Shown here: piece after piece, positions 9,499 to 19,127 of the stretch | Position numbering within the stretch: position 1 is the first letter of the stretch | Layout: every line of letters begins with the position of its first letter | Assembly: GCA_947493695.1 (NCBI GenBank) | Contig: CANLSF010000007.1 | Span: forward strand, 248,001-312,000 | Length of the DNA: 64,000 nt | Reading direction: 5' to 3' | Source: an uncultured Kiloniellaceae bacterium | GTDB taxonomy: Bacteria; Pseudomonadota; Alphaproteobacteria; Kiloniellales; Kiloniellaceae | The notes under the pieces: model-generated | The model's database searches: none | Seen by the model: the letters and a program-made list of their open reading frames with translations, nothing else | What the model was told of the DNA's origin: nothing | Program-made: the position numbers and the translations under genes

Positions 9499-10038
9499 TC
9501 AAGCTCCCAGCGAAAACATAAATTGGTTGAAGTTCATTTTGGCGTCATCGATGAGCTGCTGAATTCTCTTGCAGCCATCCTGAAGCCCCTGCTTGGGGCT
9601 GGCTGCAGCCCGCTCGATCTCGAGCAATTCCCGATACAAGGGAATGATGTGGCCCTCGAGAATTTTCCGATTGGGAAATCGCCGGTTCGAGTGATATCCG
9701 GTGATCTCGCCATTCGTGCCAAAACTGGGCGTCACATGAGCGTAGACCCAGTAGTTGTTCCCACTTGCCGCCCTGTTGTTGACGTACGCGAAAATTTCCC
9801 TGCCGTCCCTGATCGTGCTCCACAGCAGTTCGAAGACACTGCGTGGCATCTCCGGGTGACGCACGATGTTGTGCTGCTGTCCGATGCATTGCTTCTCGCT
9901 CATTTCGGCCATCTTGAAGAACAGCCGATTGCCGTAGACCAGCTTCCCGGTCAGGTCGGTTTTCGAGACAATCATGTCATCACATGAAAAGGTTGTTTCC
10001 TTCCCCGTAAGCTGCGCTTCGCCGTACAAACCCATCGC
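9499..10038 (-). CDS. Aer-like PAS sensor protein
   Basis: This 179-residue protein consists of an Aer-type PAS domain (about residues 15-130) and a helical tail. Signature pieces are '[14 protein letters not shown]', '[20 protein letters not shown]', '[13 protein letters not shown]' and '[11 protein letters not shown]', which match the FAD-binding PAS of the redox and energy-taxis receptor Aer. The tail '[16 protein letters not shown]' is the linker usually joining PAS to an MCP domain. The ATG at 10038 has an AGAGGTG ribosome site; an upstream in-frame start at 10086 is less likely. The stop codon is two bases before the ATG of a soluble MCP, so the two probably act as one receptor. FAD binding is inferred. 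Confidence 0.85.
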   Translation of the reverse strand, partial: AMGLYGEAQLTGKETTFSCDDMIVSKTDLTGKLVYGNRLFFKMAEMSEKQCIGQQHNIVRHPEMPRSVFELLWSTIRDGREIFAYVNNRAASGNNYWVYAHVTPSFGTNGEITGYHSNRRFPNRKILEGHIIPLYRELLEIERAAASPKQGLQDGCKRIQQLIDDAKMNFNQFMFSLGA

Positions 10039-10741
10039 ATCACCTCTTAGATCACGTAATTCTTTTACCTGCCACCAGACTGTCAACAGAGCATACCGAT
10101 GCTCGTCGAAGCAGTTTTGCGTGGTTCAGATAATTACACTACATGTCTAAAGATTGTTTAAACGCGTTTAAAAAGAACTTAAACGATCATTTTTGCATTT
10201 TTTTGGAGAACAAAAATTAATTTTATTTCCGCATTACGTGTAGTTCTTTTGTCAAAGCCGCCTTATTTTTTTTATGCTGCTTTTACAGGATCCATATTTT
10301 GGCTGGACAATGTCGTCCCCGCTTCGGGACGATGTCTTGCAGGATTTTTACGAGTCCAAAGCCACGAGGTTTTCGCCGATGAGTCATCTCTTGTGAATCC
10401 CGGAAACTGAGCAGACCTTGCTTTCGCCAAGAGTCTCCTGCACGCGCTCGGGGGGATACAGGCCTGGTTTGCAGGCTGAGCGATCGCATGGCCGTTCCAC
10501 GTCGTGAATGATCGACGCAGAGCGCTCCATTTGGCGGTTTGTTCCATTGATTGAGTCTGGAGGGCCTTCGGTTCCGCCAGGGTACTGCTTTTCCGGTTAC
10601 AGCATCACCGCGCAAGGTGGCGCGGACCGCGATACTCTACGCAGATAAGCACCACTTCAATTCCTGGCAAAAAGCGCATAGGAGGCGCATAGACTGGGGA
10701 CGCGAGAACGGCCAATTGGTCGTCGTTTGGCAGATGGAAAC
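10039..10741. other. Intergenic region, no convincing gene
   Basis: Several short open frames on both strands here show no recognisable protein and no good ribosome site. The part at 10130-10270 is strongly AT-rich and probably holds the promoter of the PAS-MCP pair. The rest (10270-10740) has the window's normal composition but no feature I can name. Confidence 0.5.
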
Positions 10742-10781
10742 AAAAAAAGCGCCGCCCTCCTGCTAAAGGAGAAACGGCGCC
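10742..10781 (-). terminator. Rho-independent terminator of the double-PAS chemoreceptor gene
   Basis: Read on the minus strand, GGCGCCGTTTCTCC pairs with GGAGGGCGGCGC across a seven-base loop, followed by a run of seven T. It lies about 30 bases after the stop codon at 10812, so it should end that gene's transcript. Confidence 0.8.
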
Positions 10782-10811
10782 TTTGACAAGCTCTCAGCGG
10801 CAGGAGTTTTA

Positions 10812-12290
10812 TCAGCCCGCCCCAGTGTTCTTCAGAAAGGCTTCGGTCTCGCCCTGCAGCGACTCTGCCTGTCTGGAGAGTTCACTCGCAGCGGACAGCA
10901 CGTCGCTGGCGATGCGACCGGTCTCGGATGAGATCTGGGCAACTTCAGCAATGTTGCTGGAAACCTCACGGGTGGCCGCGCCCTGCTCCTCGATCGCAGA
11001 AGAAATCCCCGTGGTCACCTCGTTGATTTCCAGGATCTTCTGAGAGATGGACTCATTTGCAGAGACCGCAACGCCGGTGGCAGTCTGGATCTCGGAAATC
11101 TGCTGGGAAATCTCCTCCGTCGCCTTCGCCGTCTGGTTGGCCAGCGCCTTGACTTCGGAGGCAACCACCGCGAAGCCCTTTCCGGCCTCGCCGGCGCGCG
11201 CCGCCTCAATCGTGGCGTTGAGCGCCAGCAGGTTGGTCTGCTCTGCGATATCCTGAATCATATTTACGACTTCGCCGATCTTCTGCGAAGCCTCGACCAG
11301 TTCCCTGATGCGGTCGCTGGACTCTGTGGCTGCCGTTGTCGCGGTCTGCGCCATCTGCGTCGCCTGGGCGGTCTGCCCGGCGATTTCATTGATCGCAGCG
11401 TTCAACTGCTCGGCAGCCGAGGCAACGGCCCCCGTGCCCTTATCCGCCTGCTCCGCATTGCCCTGCATCGAACCGGCGCTGGATTGCATTTCCGTTGCGG
11501 CCGCGGAGACACCGGCAACAATGTTCTGTACGTTCTGCGCCATATTGACGTTGCTGGTCACGACGGACCACGACAGCATGGGGCCAACATATTCACCGGA
11601 TTCACTGCGCAGGGCGGAAACCTGCAGATCCAGACGCTCATCGCCCAGCTTGATGACGGTGCGGTGCGGCAGGTTCGCTGGATCTGCCAGCAGATTGCGC
11701 TGATGCGACGGGTTCTTATGGAAGATGTCGATACACTTGCCTTTGAGCTCGGCAGCCGGTGCAGGAAGCAGATGGTTCAAAGGCGTCAACGTCTCGATGC
11801 TGGTCTTGTTGATGTAAGTGATTTCGAAAGTCTTCGGATCCGCCATCATCACATTGATAGGCATCTCATCGAGCATCCCCAACAAGCGCGCTGTCTGCTC
11901 TTCCTTCTCGACCTGCTTGGTGATGATGCTCCAGGTCAGCATCGGGCCGACATAGGTGCCCTTGGCGTCATAGAGTGCCGTCACATAGAGATCCAGCCAC
12001 TCGCCACCAATGGTGATCCGGGTTTGATGCGGCAAGTTGGAAGGATCCGCCAAGAGTGCACGTTGGTGTGAAGGGTTCTTGTGAAAGATGTCCACCGACT
12101 GTCCGACGATTTCATCTGCCTTTATCGGAAGCACATCCTCAATGCTTTTCAGCGCCGTCATCGAGGACTTGTTTGCATAAGTGATGGTGAAGTCGTCGAG
12201 ATCGCAGGTCATCACACTCACGGGCATCAGATCGAGCATCTGACCGAACAGCTCACTCGCACCGGACCGCTTCTTCATTGCCGAAAACAT
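10812..12290 (-). CDS. Soluble chemoreceptor with two PAS domains
   Basis: This 492-residue protein has no membrane helix. Two PAS domains (about residues 15-125 and 135-245) share the phrase '[10 protein letters not shown]', then 'LLADP.NLPH', then 'GPML.WS', so they arose by internal duplication. They are followed by an MCP signalling domain (about 255-492) with '[20 protein letters not shown]'. It should sense a cytoplasmic cue, perhaps redox state or a small ligand; the conserved His and Cys positions in the PAS modules are candidates but no cofactor can be assigned. An ATG at 12290 and a GTG at 12296 are both possible starts behind the same GGGAG site. Confidence 0.88.
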   Translation of the reverse strand: MFSAMKKRSGASELFGQMLDLMPVSVMTCDLDDFTITYANKSSMTALKSIEDVLPIKADEIVGQSVDIFHKNPSHQRALLADPSNLPHQTRITIGGEWLDLYVTALYDAKGTYVGPMLTWSIITKQVEKEEQTARLLGMLDEMPINVMMADPKTFEITYINKTSIETLTPLNHLLPAPAAELKGKCIDIFHKNPSHQRNLLADPANLPHRTVIKLGDERLDLQVSALRSESGEYVGPMLSWSVVTSNVNMAQNVQNIVAGVSAAATEMQSSAGSMQGNAEQADKGTGAVASAAEQLNAAINEIAGQTAQATQMAQTATTAATESSDRIRELVEASQKIGEVVNMIQDIAEQTNLLALNATIEAARAGEAGKGFAVVASEVKALANQTAKATEEISQQISEIQTATGVAVSANESISQKILEINEVTTGISSAIEEQGAATREVSSNIAEVAQISSETGRIASDVLSAASELSRQAESLQGETEAFLKNTGAG

Positions 12291-12819
12291 AGCCACTTTG
12301 CTCCCACTACAGATATCAGTCTCACGTATTTTCTGTAGAGAAGCATGTACTCGATTAAAATTTTCCTAAAATTTAAGTATGTTTTAAATAGAAATAATCT
12401 AACGAGAATCTACTTTTGCTCATTTGCTTTAAATTTACGAACTTCTATTGGTTGTATTTAAAATACACATACCGGGATATGAACAATCACTGATAGATAT
12501 CGCGAAAAAATAATTCCAAAAGAACGCACTACAACTAACGTTCTCACTGTTCACGTACCCCTGGAACAAATGCCATTGAAAACCCAAGGTTTTCACTCTG
12601 CCCCAGCCGACGTGAAACACAGTCAGGTAAAACCCACAGCACAGCGGAAACACCCGGAGGTTACATAGGCGTGTGATCGCCCGGTCGAACCGATATCGCC
12701 AGACGATTTGCCTCAATGGAAAAAAAACCAGCGAAGGAGGTAATTTTCCAATTGAAAATTTCCCCGCCTTGGCCTCACGGGGCAGGCGCAACACTGCCTA
12801 CAGACACCCCCTAATGCTC
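12291..12819. other. Intergenic region, AT-rich, no gene seen
   Basis: The stretch 12300-12540 is much richer in A and T than the coding sequence around it and should contain the promoter of the double-PAS receptor. Short open frames here carry no recognisable protein motif. Confidence 0.5.
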
Positions 12820-12861
12820 CAAAAAAAAAAGAAAAGCCCCGCCGGTAGTCCGGCGAGGCTT
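12820..12861 (-). terminator. Rho-independent terminator of the membrane chemoreceptor gene
   Basis: On the minus strand AGCCTCGCCGG pairs with CCGGCGGGGCT over a four-base loop with one G-U type pair. A tract of T broken by one C follows, corresponding to the A-run at 12821-12835. It lies about 50 bases beyond the stop codon at 12913. Confidence 0.8.
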
Positions 12862-12912
12862 AAATAGCTGTGACGCATACATCGTGGCGGCGACATTACC
12901 CCTGGCAGAGCA

Positions 12913-14670
12913 TCAGGCGGCTCTGATCTGGGCAAGGAAGCGGTCGATCTCCTGGGCCAGAATCTCTGACTGGGTTGATAACTCACCTGCAGCCTGGAGA
13001 ACCTGATTGGCGGCTTGACCTGATTCGCCGGCGGCATCGGTCACACTCGAGATGTTCGAGTTCACGTCTTGCGTGCCCTGCGCCGCCTCCTGAACATTCC
13101 GGGCAATTTCATTTGTCGCGGCCCCTTGCTCCTCAACCGCGGCGGCAATGCTGGTTGAGATATCATTCACCTGATTGATGGTCGTGCTAATGTTTTCAAT
13201 CGCCTTCGTGGTGTTGCTGGTCACCTCCTGCATACCCGCAATATGGCTGGAGATCTCCTCGGTCGCCTTGGCCGTCTGCGTCGCCAGATTCTTGACCTCC
13301 GAGGCAACCACGGCAAAGCCCTTGCCGGCTTCTCCGGCCCGTGCCGCCTCAATCGTCGCGTTCAGCGCCAGCAGGTTGGTTTGCTCGGCAATATCGTTGA
13401 TCAGGCTGATGACCTCGCCGACTTTCTCCGCCATCTGCGCCATGTCCTGCACGGTTTCCGTGGTCTTGCCTGCCTCATCCACCGCCTGTCCGGTGATCGA
13501 AGAGGATTGATTTACCTGACGGGTGATTTCGCTGATCGAGTTGGAGAGTTCTTCTGTCGCGCTCGCCACGGCATTGACGTTTCCGGCTGCTTGTTGAGAC
13601 GCCGAAGCGACCGCCGTCGCCTGTGTCGCAGTCTCTTGAGCTGTCGATGTCATAGCCTGAGCGGAGGATTGCAACTCGGTTGAAGCCGATGATACGACCT
13701 GGACAATTCCGCCGACGGAACTTTCAAGATCTTTCGCCATGGTCAGCAGGGCCTCTTTGCGAGCATGCTCCCCACGTTCTTTCTCACGGGCAGCTTCCGC
13801 GGCGAGATCCTGGTTTTCGACCAGCTTCAACCGGAAAATTTCTAGAGATTTGGCGACTTTGCCGATTTCATCCTCTGAATGCACGGTCACTGAATTATCT
13901 GTCTGTCCGGAAACGAGGCCGTCAAGCGCAACTACCAGCTCACGAAGCGGCTTGGTGATCGCCGTCCTGACGAGAATCACGGCCAGTGCGAGGCTGATCC
14001 CTAACGCCGCCAAAGAGAGAATAATAAGAAGATTTAGCGTCTCTTTCTCGTGACGCTCGATCGTGAGCATCGCCCCGCCCGTAAAGGCGACGATCTCGGC
14101 CTGGAGATCCTCCAGTGTGTGATTGAGCTTCTCCTCGGCCTCTTCGATTGGCCCCTCTTTCAAAATGGCCTGCTCGATATCCCCAGCCGATAGAAGCGCA
14201 AAAATCTCAAGCGCATGTTCGTCAAACAACGCGTGATCGGCCTCGATCTTCGTCAGTACGTCGAGGATATGCTGGAACTCCTTCGTTTCTTCAGGCGTAT
14301 GCGCGTGATGCAAAGCCTGCTCGGCAAGGACTTCACCCTTCTTGATCTCCTTGTCGACTTTCGCGGCCAAGGTCTCAAACACCGAGACGGAGTGTTCAAA
14401 CTTTTCAGCGGCATGCGTATCGTGCGCCATGGCTTCGCCGTAACGGATCGCCCGTTCGTAGTTAATCGACTGTTCGAGCTGATGGATGGTGATCTGGCTG
14501 ATGATTTCCGTCAGAGGAATGTCCTGCTCAGCGACGGTCTCGATTTCAACTCCAATCCGCGCCATCTGGGTAATCGCCACGCCTGCGACTGCGCTAAGCG
14601 CCAGAAGGCATAAACCGACGATTCCAAAAATCTTGCCGCTAACACTAAAACTCTTAATACGCTTCAGCAT
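12913..14670 (-). CDS. Membrane methyl-accepting chemotaxis protein
   Basis: This 585-residue receptor has a first membrane helix (about residues 13-33), a periplasmic helical domain of about 180 residues (35-215), a second membrane helix (about 216-240), a HAMP domain ('[16 protein letters not shown]') and an MCP signalling domain (about 330-585) with '[20 protein letters not shown]'. The sensing domain has four-helix-bundle length and includes '[20 protein letters not shown]' and a His/Glu-rich part near '[17 protein letters not shown]'; the ligand is unknown. No CheR-docking pentapeptide ends the protein ('FLAQIRAA'). The gene stands alone with its own terminator. Confidence 0.92.
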   Translation of the reverse strand: MLKRIKSFSVSGKIFGIVGLCLLALSAVAGVAITQMARIGVEIETVAEQDIPLTEIISQITIHQLEQSINYERAIRYGEAMAHDTHAAEKFEHSVSVFETLAAKVDKEIKKGEVLAEQALHHAHTPEETKEFQHILDVLTKIEADHALFDEHALEIFALLSAGDIEQAILKEGPIEEAEEKLNHTLEDLQAEIVAFTGGAMLTIERHEKETLNLLIILSLAALGISLALAVILVRTAITKPLRELVVALDGLVSGQTDNSVTVHSEDEIGKVAKSLEIFRLKLVENQDLAAEAAREKERGEHARKEALLTMAKDLESSVGGIVQVVSSASTELQSSAQAMTSTAQETATQATAVASASQQAAGNVNAVASATEELSNSISEITRQVNQSSSITGQAVDEAGKTTETVQDMAQMAEKVGEVISLINDIAEQTNLLALNATIEAARAGEAGKGFAVVASEVKNLATQTAKATEEISSHIAGMQEVTSNTTKAIENISTTINQVNDISTSIAAAVEEQGAATNEIARNVQEAAQGTQDVNSNISSVTDAAGESGQAANQVLQAAGELSTQSEILAQEIDRFLAQIRAA

Positions 14671-15260
14671 CGGTCTCTCTTTCCGTCTCCTTGTTGGACG
14701 CAGCCAACTAACTCCGAAGAAAAATTCGGACGAAAGTTGCTACACCAGGGAAGGCAATCAGAGCCACTGCGTATGGCGAATACAGGGGGTTCGCCCGGCC
14801 TTTTTTCTCAAAACCTTTGCAATTGCGCTAAAGACACTGTCGCTTTAGCGCGACAATGCCTGTGATGTCTCTGCGCCACGCAATAAATAGAGCCGAATTC
14901 AGATTAAAATTTCGCTAAATTTATCCTCTAGATTTCATAATTACCCTTCTTATTTGTATTATACCGCTCATTCAAACCGCCTTTAGTTGCCAAAGAGTTT
15001 TAATGTTGAGGATTTAAACTTGAAAACCAGCAATCAGCACATGAATTTATATCGAGATAACATGCACTATAAATAAGCTGACATAGCGAAAACCGAAGCC
15101 ATAACATCGTGATTGCAGCTTTACGTAGAAACCTGGCATCGCCCCCACTTTCTAACACCTCAACTTAAAAAAACGACATTCGTCGCGTCACAGTTCGAAC
15201 AACGCCGATCAGGTGAAGAAATCCGCCTGAGATTTGACTCCCGAAAATTCCCTTGCCTAT
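14671..15260. other. Divergent control region of the chemoreceptor and ABC operon
   Basis: No gene is seen. The region contains the compact hairpin cluster at 14825-14855, a strongly AT-rich stretch at 14890-15080 and, at its right end, the HutC-type palindrome just upstream of the transporter operon. Confidence 0.5.
14825..14855. repeat. Overlapping inverted repeats, mutually exclusive hairpins
   Basis: GCGCTAAAG at 14825-14833 pairs perfectly with CTTTAGCGC at 14843-14851. TGTCGC at 14838-14843 pairs perfectly with GCGACA at 14850-14855. The two pairings share bases and cannot form together. No T-run follows on either strand, so an ordinary terminator is unlikely. It lies about 155 bp upstream of the chemoreceptor start at 14670. 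Confidence 0.5.
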
Positions 15261-15276
15261 ACTTGTATATACAAGT
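15261..15276. promoter_or_regulatory. HutC-type operator upstream of the ABC transporter operon
   Basis: ACTTGTATATACAAGT is a perfect 16-bp palindrome 90 bp before the substrate-binding-protein ATG. It shares its TTGTATATACAA core with the hutU operator at 19873-19898 and is close to the hutG/hutC site. This places the transporter in the inferred HutC regulon. Confidence 0.75.
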
Positions 15277-15366
15277 GAACAAAAATCACTGCGCAGGAAG
15301 CCAGACGGAATGATACGAGGCAGCGAATCAACGCTGTATCGATCCATCAGGGAAACAGGATTAGAC

Positions 15367-16530
15367 ATGCAGGAAAAACTCATCAGAACAACAGCCTTTG
15401 CAGCCCTTCTGGGCGCATCGGCAGCTATAGGATTGTCCGGCACAGTGCTCGCGGACAGCGTCAAAATCGGAATCAATGTGCCGCAGACCGGCTTCGCAGC
15501 TGCGGACGGAAAGTCGGCGCTGATTGGCGCACAACTGGCCGCCGAGCAGGCCAATGCAAACGGTGGCGTGAACGGCAAGGACGTTGAACTGGTTGTCTAC
15601 GACGATCAGGCATCGCCCAAATCCGCCGTACCGATCGCAACCAAGCTGGTCGAGCAGGACGAGGTCAAGATTGCGATCTCCGGCAGTTATTCGGGCGCGA
15701 CCCGGGCCGCAGCCGGTGTCTTTCAGGAAGCAGGCGTTCCCTACATCTCGGCCTTTGCCGTGCATCCCGAGATTACCCGTTCAGGAGACTATGTCTTCCG
15801 AACCAGCTTCGTCGGCGAGGTCCAGGGTCGCGCAGGTGCGAAACTGATCGGTGAAAGCCTCGGCAAGAAGAAAGTCACGCTGATCACCCTGAAGAATGAC
15901 TTCGGCAAGTCGCTGGCCAACGGCTTCAAGGAAGCCGCGGAGAAGTTCGGCATCGAAATCGTCAGCGAGTACGAGTACTCCATCAAGGACCGCCAGTTCG
16001 GCCCCATCGTGGCCAAAGTGAAATCCGATGCGCCTGATGCAATCTATGCCTCGGGCTATTTCTTCACCGCCGGTCCCCTGGTTTCGCAGCTGCGCTCCGG
16101 CGGTATCGATGTTCCCGTCATCGGGCAGGAAGGCTACGACTCCCAGAAGTTCATCGAAATCGCGGGCGGTGCCTCGGAAGGCGTGATCATCACCACTTCT
16201 CTGGATCGGGATTCAGACTCGCCTGAAGCAAAATCCTTCATAGCTGCCTTCGAGGAAAAAGCCGGTTACAAAGCCGACATGGTGGCAGCTTCGGGGCACA
16301 CCGCCATGAAGGTCGCGATTGCCGGTCTGCGCAAAGCAGGCAGTGACGATCCCAAGGCGATCCGCGACGCGATTGCCGGCCTGACGCTGGAAGCCTCCAC
16401 CGGCACCATTTCCTTCAACGGCCTGGGAGAAGTGCGCAAGGATGTGCAGGTCCAGGTGGTGAAAGACGGCAACTGGCACCGCCACTCGATCATTAGCGAT
16501 CCGGATCTCCTGGCCCCGCCAGAAAAGTAA
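15367..16530 (+). CDS. Branched-chain-type ABC transporter substrate-binding protein, probably for histidine or urocanate
   Basis: This 387-residue periplasmic protein has a signal peptide (about residues 1-27, ending 'GTVLADS') and the two-lobed Peripla_BP_6 (LivK-like) fold: 'VKIGINVPQTGFAAADGKS', 'AAEQANANGGVNGKDVELVV', 'YISAFAVHPEITRSGDYVFR', 'FGKSLANGFKEAAEKFGIEI'. It should capture the ligand for the permease encoded downstream. The HutC-type palindrome upstream and hutU at the end of the cluster suggest histidine, urocanate or a related compound rather than leucine. The ATG at 15367 has an AGGA site upstream and begins the signal peptide; the open frame extends to 15253 without one. 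A terminator-like hairpin follows at 16543. Confidence 0.9.
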   Translation: MQEKLIRTTAFAALLGASAAIGLSGTVLADSVKIGINVPQTGFAAADGKSALIGAQLAAEQANANGGVNGKDVELVVYDDQASPKSAVPIATKLVEQDEVKIAISGSYSGATRAAAGVFQEAGVPYISAFAVHPEITRSGDYVFRTSFVGEVQGRAGAKLIGESLGKKKVTLITLKNDFGKSLANGFKEAAEKFGIEIVSEYEYSIKDRQFGPIVAKVKSDAPDAIYASGYFFTAGPLVSQLRSGGIDVPVIGQEGYDSQKFIEIAGGASEGVIITTSLDRDSDSPEAKSFIAAFEEKAGYKADMVAASGHTAMKVAIAGLRKAGSDDPKAIRDAIAGLTLEASTGTISFNGLGEVRKDVQVQVVKDGNWHRHSIISDPDLLAPPEK

Positions 16531-16542
16531 GCTGAGCCCGAA

Positions 16543-16602
16543 AGGCCGCTCTTTTTTCCTGTCATAACACGCTGGCGGGGAACAGAGCGGCCTCATTTTT
16601 TT
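16543..16602 (+). terminator. Terminator-like hairpin between binding protein and permease genes
   Basis: AGGCCGCTCT at 16543-16552 pairs perfectly with AGAGCGGCCT at 16584-16593, and a run of seven T follows at 16596-16602. The loop is long (31 bases). Lying between the binding-protein gene and the permease genes, it probably lowers downstream expression or protects the upstream mRNA end. Confidence 0.6.
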
Positions 16603-16629
16603 GCCGCACCCTCTCTCAAGGTTTCCTTC

Positions 16630-17490
16630 ATGCTCGCTTTCGAACTCCTGCTGCAAGGTCTGGTGCAGGGCAGCATCTACGCCCTGATTGCGGTCGGCCT
16701 GACCCTGGTCTACGGCCTGCTGCGCATCCTGCATGTGGCCCATGCCGGGCTCTTCACATTGGGCGGCTACATCGGCGTATTAATCACCAACGCCACCGGG
16801 AGTCTGGCACTCGCCCTGCTGGTTGCCATGCCGGCCATGGGTCTGCTTGGGGTCGCGATCTACCGGACCTGTTATGAGCCCTTGCTCGGGCGTCCGCCCT
16901 ACGTCGCCCTGATTGCCTCGATCGGGTTGTTCATCATGATGGAGGAACTCTTTCGTCTGATCTTCGGGCCTTACGGCATTTCCTTTACCGCCCCACCCCT
17001 GCAGAACACGGTTGCAGTCCTTGGCGTCAACCTGAAGGAAGCCGAGCTGGCGACCATGATCGGCGGGATCGTACTGATCGGCGGTCTGGCCCTGCTCACC
17101 TTGCGCACACGTATCGGCACAGCATCCCGCGCAACGGTCACCGACCCCAAAATGGCGGAGGCCTTCGGTGTTAACATCGCGCGCATCCGCGACATCAACT
17201 TTTTCGTCGGCTCCGCCCTCGCCGCCTCCGCAGGCGTCATGGTTGCCCTGCTGAACAATCTGGTGGAACCCACTATGGGCAGCGTCCCCAGCTACAAAGC
17301 CCTGGCGATTATCGTCCTGGGCGGGCTCGGCGATCTGCGCGGCACCCTGATTGCCGCACTGGCGCTGGGCGTCATCGAGGCCTTCGGCACCATTTATCTG
17401 GGTAACCTGCTCGATCGGGACGCTATCGCCTTCGCGTTTCTGATCGCCGTTCTGATGCTGCGGCCTCAAGGCCTCTTCGGGAAGGGATGA
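16630..17490 (+). CDS. livH: Branched-chain-type ABC transporter permease LivH
   Basis: This 286-residue inner-membrane permease has about eight helices and LivH family blocks: 'LVQGSIYALIAVGLTLVYGL', 'LRILHVAHAGLFTLGGYIG', 'KMAEAFGVNIARIRDINFFV' and 'AIIVLGGLGDLRGTLIAALA'. It pairs with the LivM permease three bases downstream to form the channel. A hairpin separates it from the binding-protein gene. The symbol follows the family; the substrate is inferred to be histidine or urocanate from the HutC-type operator at the head of the cluster. Confidence 0.88.
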   Translation: MLAFELLLQGLVQGSIYALIAVGLTLVYGLLRILHVAHAGLFTLGGYIGVLITNATGSLALALLVAMPAMGLLGVAIYRTCYEPLLGRPPYVALIASIGLFIMMEELFRLIFGPYGISFTAPPLQNTVAVLGVNLKEAELATMIGGIVLIGGLALLTLRTRIGTASRATVTDPKMAEAFGVNIARIRDINFFVGSALAASAGVMVALLNNLVEPTMGSVPSYKALAIIVLGGLGDLRGTLIAALALGVIEAFGTIYLGNLLDRDAIAFAFLIAVLMLRPQGLFGKG

Positions 17491-17493
17491 TCC

Positions 17494-18357
17494 ATGGCTT
17501 ATGAAATCACCCTTCTGACAGCCATGGGCATTGCGGTCATCTTCGCCCTCAGCCTCAATCTCATCACTGGCTTCTGCGGGCAGATCAGCCTGGGGCACGC
17601 GGCCTTCTATGGTATTGGCGCCTACTGCGCGGCCATGATCACCAAGAGCGGCCTTCCCTTCCCCCTTGCGCTGGCCGCCGGGTTCCTTCTGGCAGGCGCG
17701 ATCGGAACGGTGGTCGGAATCGCCTCCCTGCGGGTCCGCCACGACTTCCTGGCGATCACGACCATGGGGGTCGGTTTTCTCTTTCTCGGTATCGTCCGGC
17801 AACAGGACTTTCTGGGCGGCGAGATGGGCCTCTCGGGCATTCCCAGCAGCGGTCTCTCCAAGCCGGCCTTCATGACATTAGTTTTGGTGATCGCCGCGGC
17901 GGTCGCCACTTTCAGCATCTACCTCAAACGCTCCTGGATGGGCTACGTCTTTGATTCGGTCGCAGACGACGAAGACACCGCACGGATGATGGGGATCGAC
18001 GTATCGCGTTACAAACTCGTGGCCTTTGCCATGGGCACGGCGCTGGCCGGGCTGGCCGGCGGACTCTATGCCCATAACATCCGCTTTATCGACCCGGAGA
18101 GTTTCGGCTTTGTGGAATCCATCACGGTCCTCGCCATGGTGGTGGTCGGCGGCATCGGCTCCGTCTGGGGCGTGATCCTGGCTGCGGCGGTGCTTTCTGT
18201 CATGCCGCTCTGGCTGCAGTTTATCTCGGACTACAAGCTGCTGCTTTACGGTGCGCTCCTCTTTGCCGTGATGCGCTTTAGCCCCAACGGCATGGCGGGA
18301 ATGGTCACGGCGATTTTGCGACGAAGCAAAACGACAGGAACGGGAGGCAAGGCATGA
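17494..18357 (+). CDS. livM: Branched-chain-type ABC transporter permease LivM
   Basis: This 287-residue permease has about nine membrane helices and LivM landmarks: 'SLNLITGFCGQISLGHAAFY', 'HDFLAITTMGVGFLFLGIV', 'SVADDEDTARMMGIDVSRYK' and 'MVVVGGIGSVWG'. It starts three bases after livH and its stop overlaps the ATG of livG by four bases, so translation is coupled. It forms the second half of the membrane channel. Confidence 0.88.
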   Translation: MAYEITLLTAMGIAVIFALSLNLITGFCGQISLGHAAFYGIGAYCAAMITKSGLPFPLALAAGFLLAGAIGTVVGIASLRVRHDFLAITTMGVGFLFLGIVRQQDFLGGEMGLSGIPSSGLSKPAFMTLVLVIAAAVATFSIYLKRSWMGYVFDSVADDEDTARMMGIDVSRYKLVAFAMGTALAGLAGGLYAHNIRFIDPESFGFVESITVLAMVVVGGIGSVWGVILAAAVLSVMPLWLQFISDYKLLLYGALLFAVMRFSPNGMAGMVTAILRRSKTTGTGGKA

Positions 18358-19127
18358 GTGTGCTGCTCTCGGTCAAGGACATCACCGTACAGTTCGGCGG
18401 CGTCACCGCGTTGGAAAACGCCGGATTCGATCTGCAGTCCGGTGAGTTGCTGGGCCTGCTGGGTCCCAACGGTGCAGGTAAGACCACCATGATGCGCAGC
18501 ATCACCGGGGTCGTCACACCGCAGGCCGGTGAGGTCACTTTGGAAGATCGCGTGATCACGAAACTGCCGATCCATCAGCGTGTGCGCCTGGGTCTCGGTC
18601 TTTCGCAACAGATCGTGCGTCCCTTCCGCAGCATGAACGTGATCGATAACGTGACCCTCGCGGCCGGGCATGCAAAAACCCTCTCCCCCCTGGCCGCCCT
18701 CGGTCACCGTCAACGCGATGCCGAACGGGAACGTGCGTACGAGCTATTGCAGAGGGTCGGGATCGCCGAAGTGGCGGAGTCCGAGCCTTCATCGCTGCCG
18801 CTGGGCATGTTGAAACGCCTGGAGGTCGCCCGGGCTCTTGCTCTGGATCCAAAACTGCTGTTGCTCGACGAACCGCTCGCCGGACTGAACCATCTGGAAG
18901 CGGGACGCCTGGCCGACACCATCGTCGCTCTGAACCAAAGTGGGCTTTCCATCATTCTGATCGAACATAATCTGAGCGAGGTAATGCGCATTTGCCAGCG
19001 GCTGGTGGTTCTCGACAACGGCCGCAATCTTGCCTCAGGCGAACCCCGCGCCGTTATGGATGACCCGGCAGTGCAGGCCGCCTATCTGGGGACCGCCGGC
19101 AAGGTGGAGGAGACCGCCGATGCTTAA
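18354..19127 (+). CDS. livG: ABC transporter ATP-binding protein LivG
   Basis: This 257-residue ATPase has Walker A 'GPNGAGKTT', Walker B 'LLLLDEPLAGL' and the switch His in 'IILIEHNLSEV'. Between them the C-loop reads 'LPLGMLKRLEVARAL' where the usual form is LSxGxxRRLEIARAL, so the first Ser/Gly positions are altered although the overall LivG shape is kept. It energises the LivHM permease from the cytoplasmic side. Its last eight bases overlap the livF start. Confidence 0.88.
   Translation: MSVLLSVKDITVQFGGVTALENAGFDLQSGELLGLLGPNGAGKTTMMRSITGVVTPQAGEVTLEDRVITKLPIHQRVRLGLGLSQQIVRPFRSMNVIDNVTLAAGHAKTLSPLAALGHRQRDAERERAYELLQRVGIAEVAESEPSSLPLGMLKRLEVARALALDPKLLLLDEPLAGLNHLEAGRLADTIVALNQSGLSIILIEHNLSEVMRICQRLVVLDNGRNLASGEPRAVMDDPAVQAAYLGTAGKVEETADA

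Noticed and set aside
10272-10766. Short frames on both strands between the two soluble chemoreceptor genes
   Set aside because: No ribosome site, no motif and mutually overlapping; treated as intergenic.
16780-17802. 340-codon frame on the minus strand opposite livH and livM
   Set aside because: It is rich in Gly, Asp, Gln and Arg, the usual mark of an antisense frame in GC-rich DNA, and lies over two well-supported permease genes.
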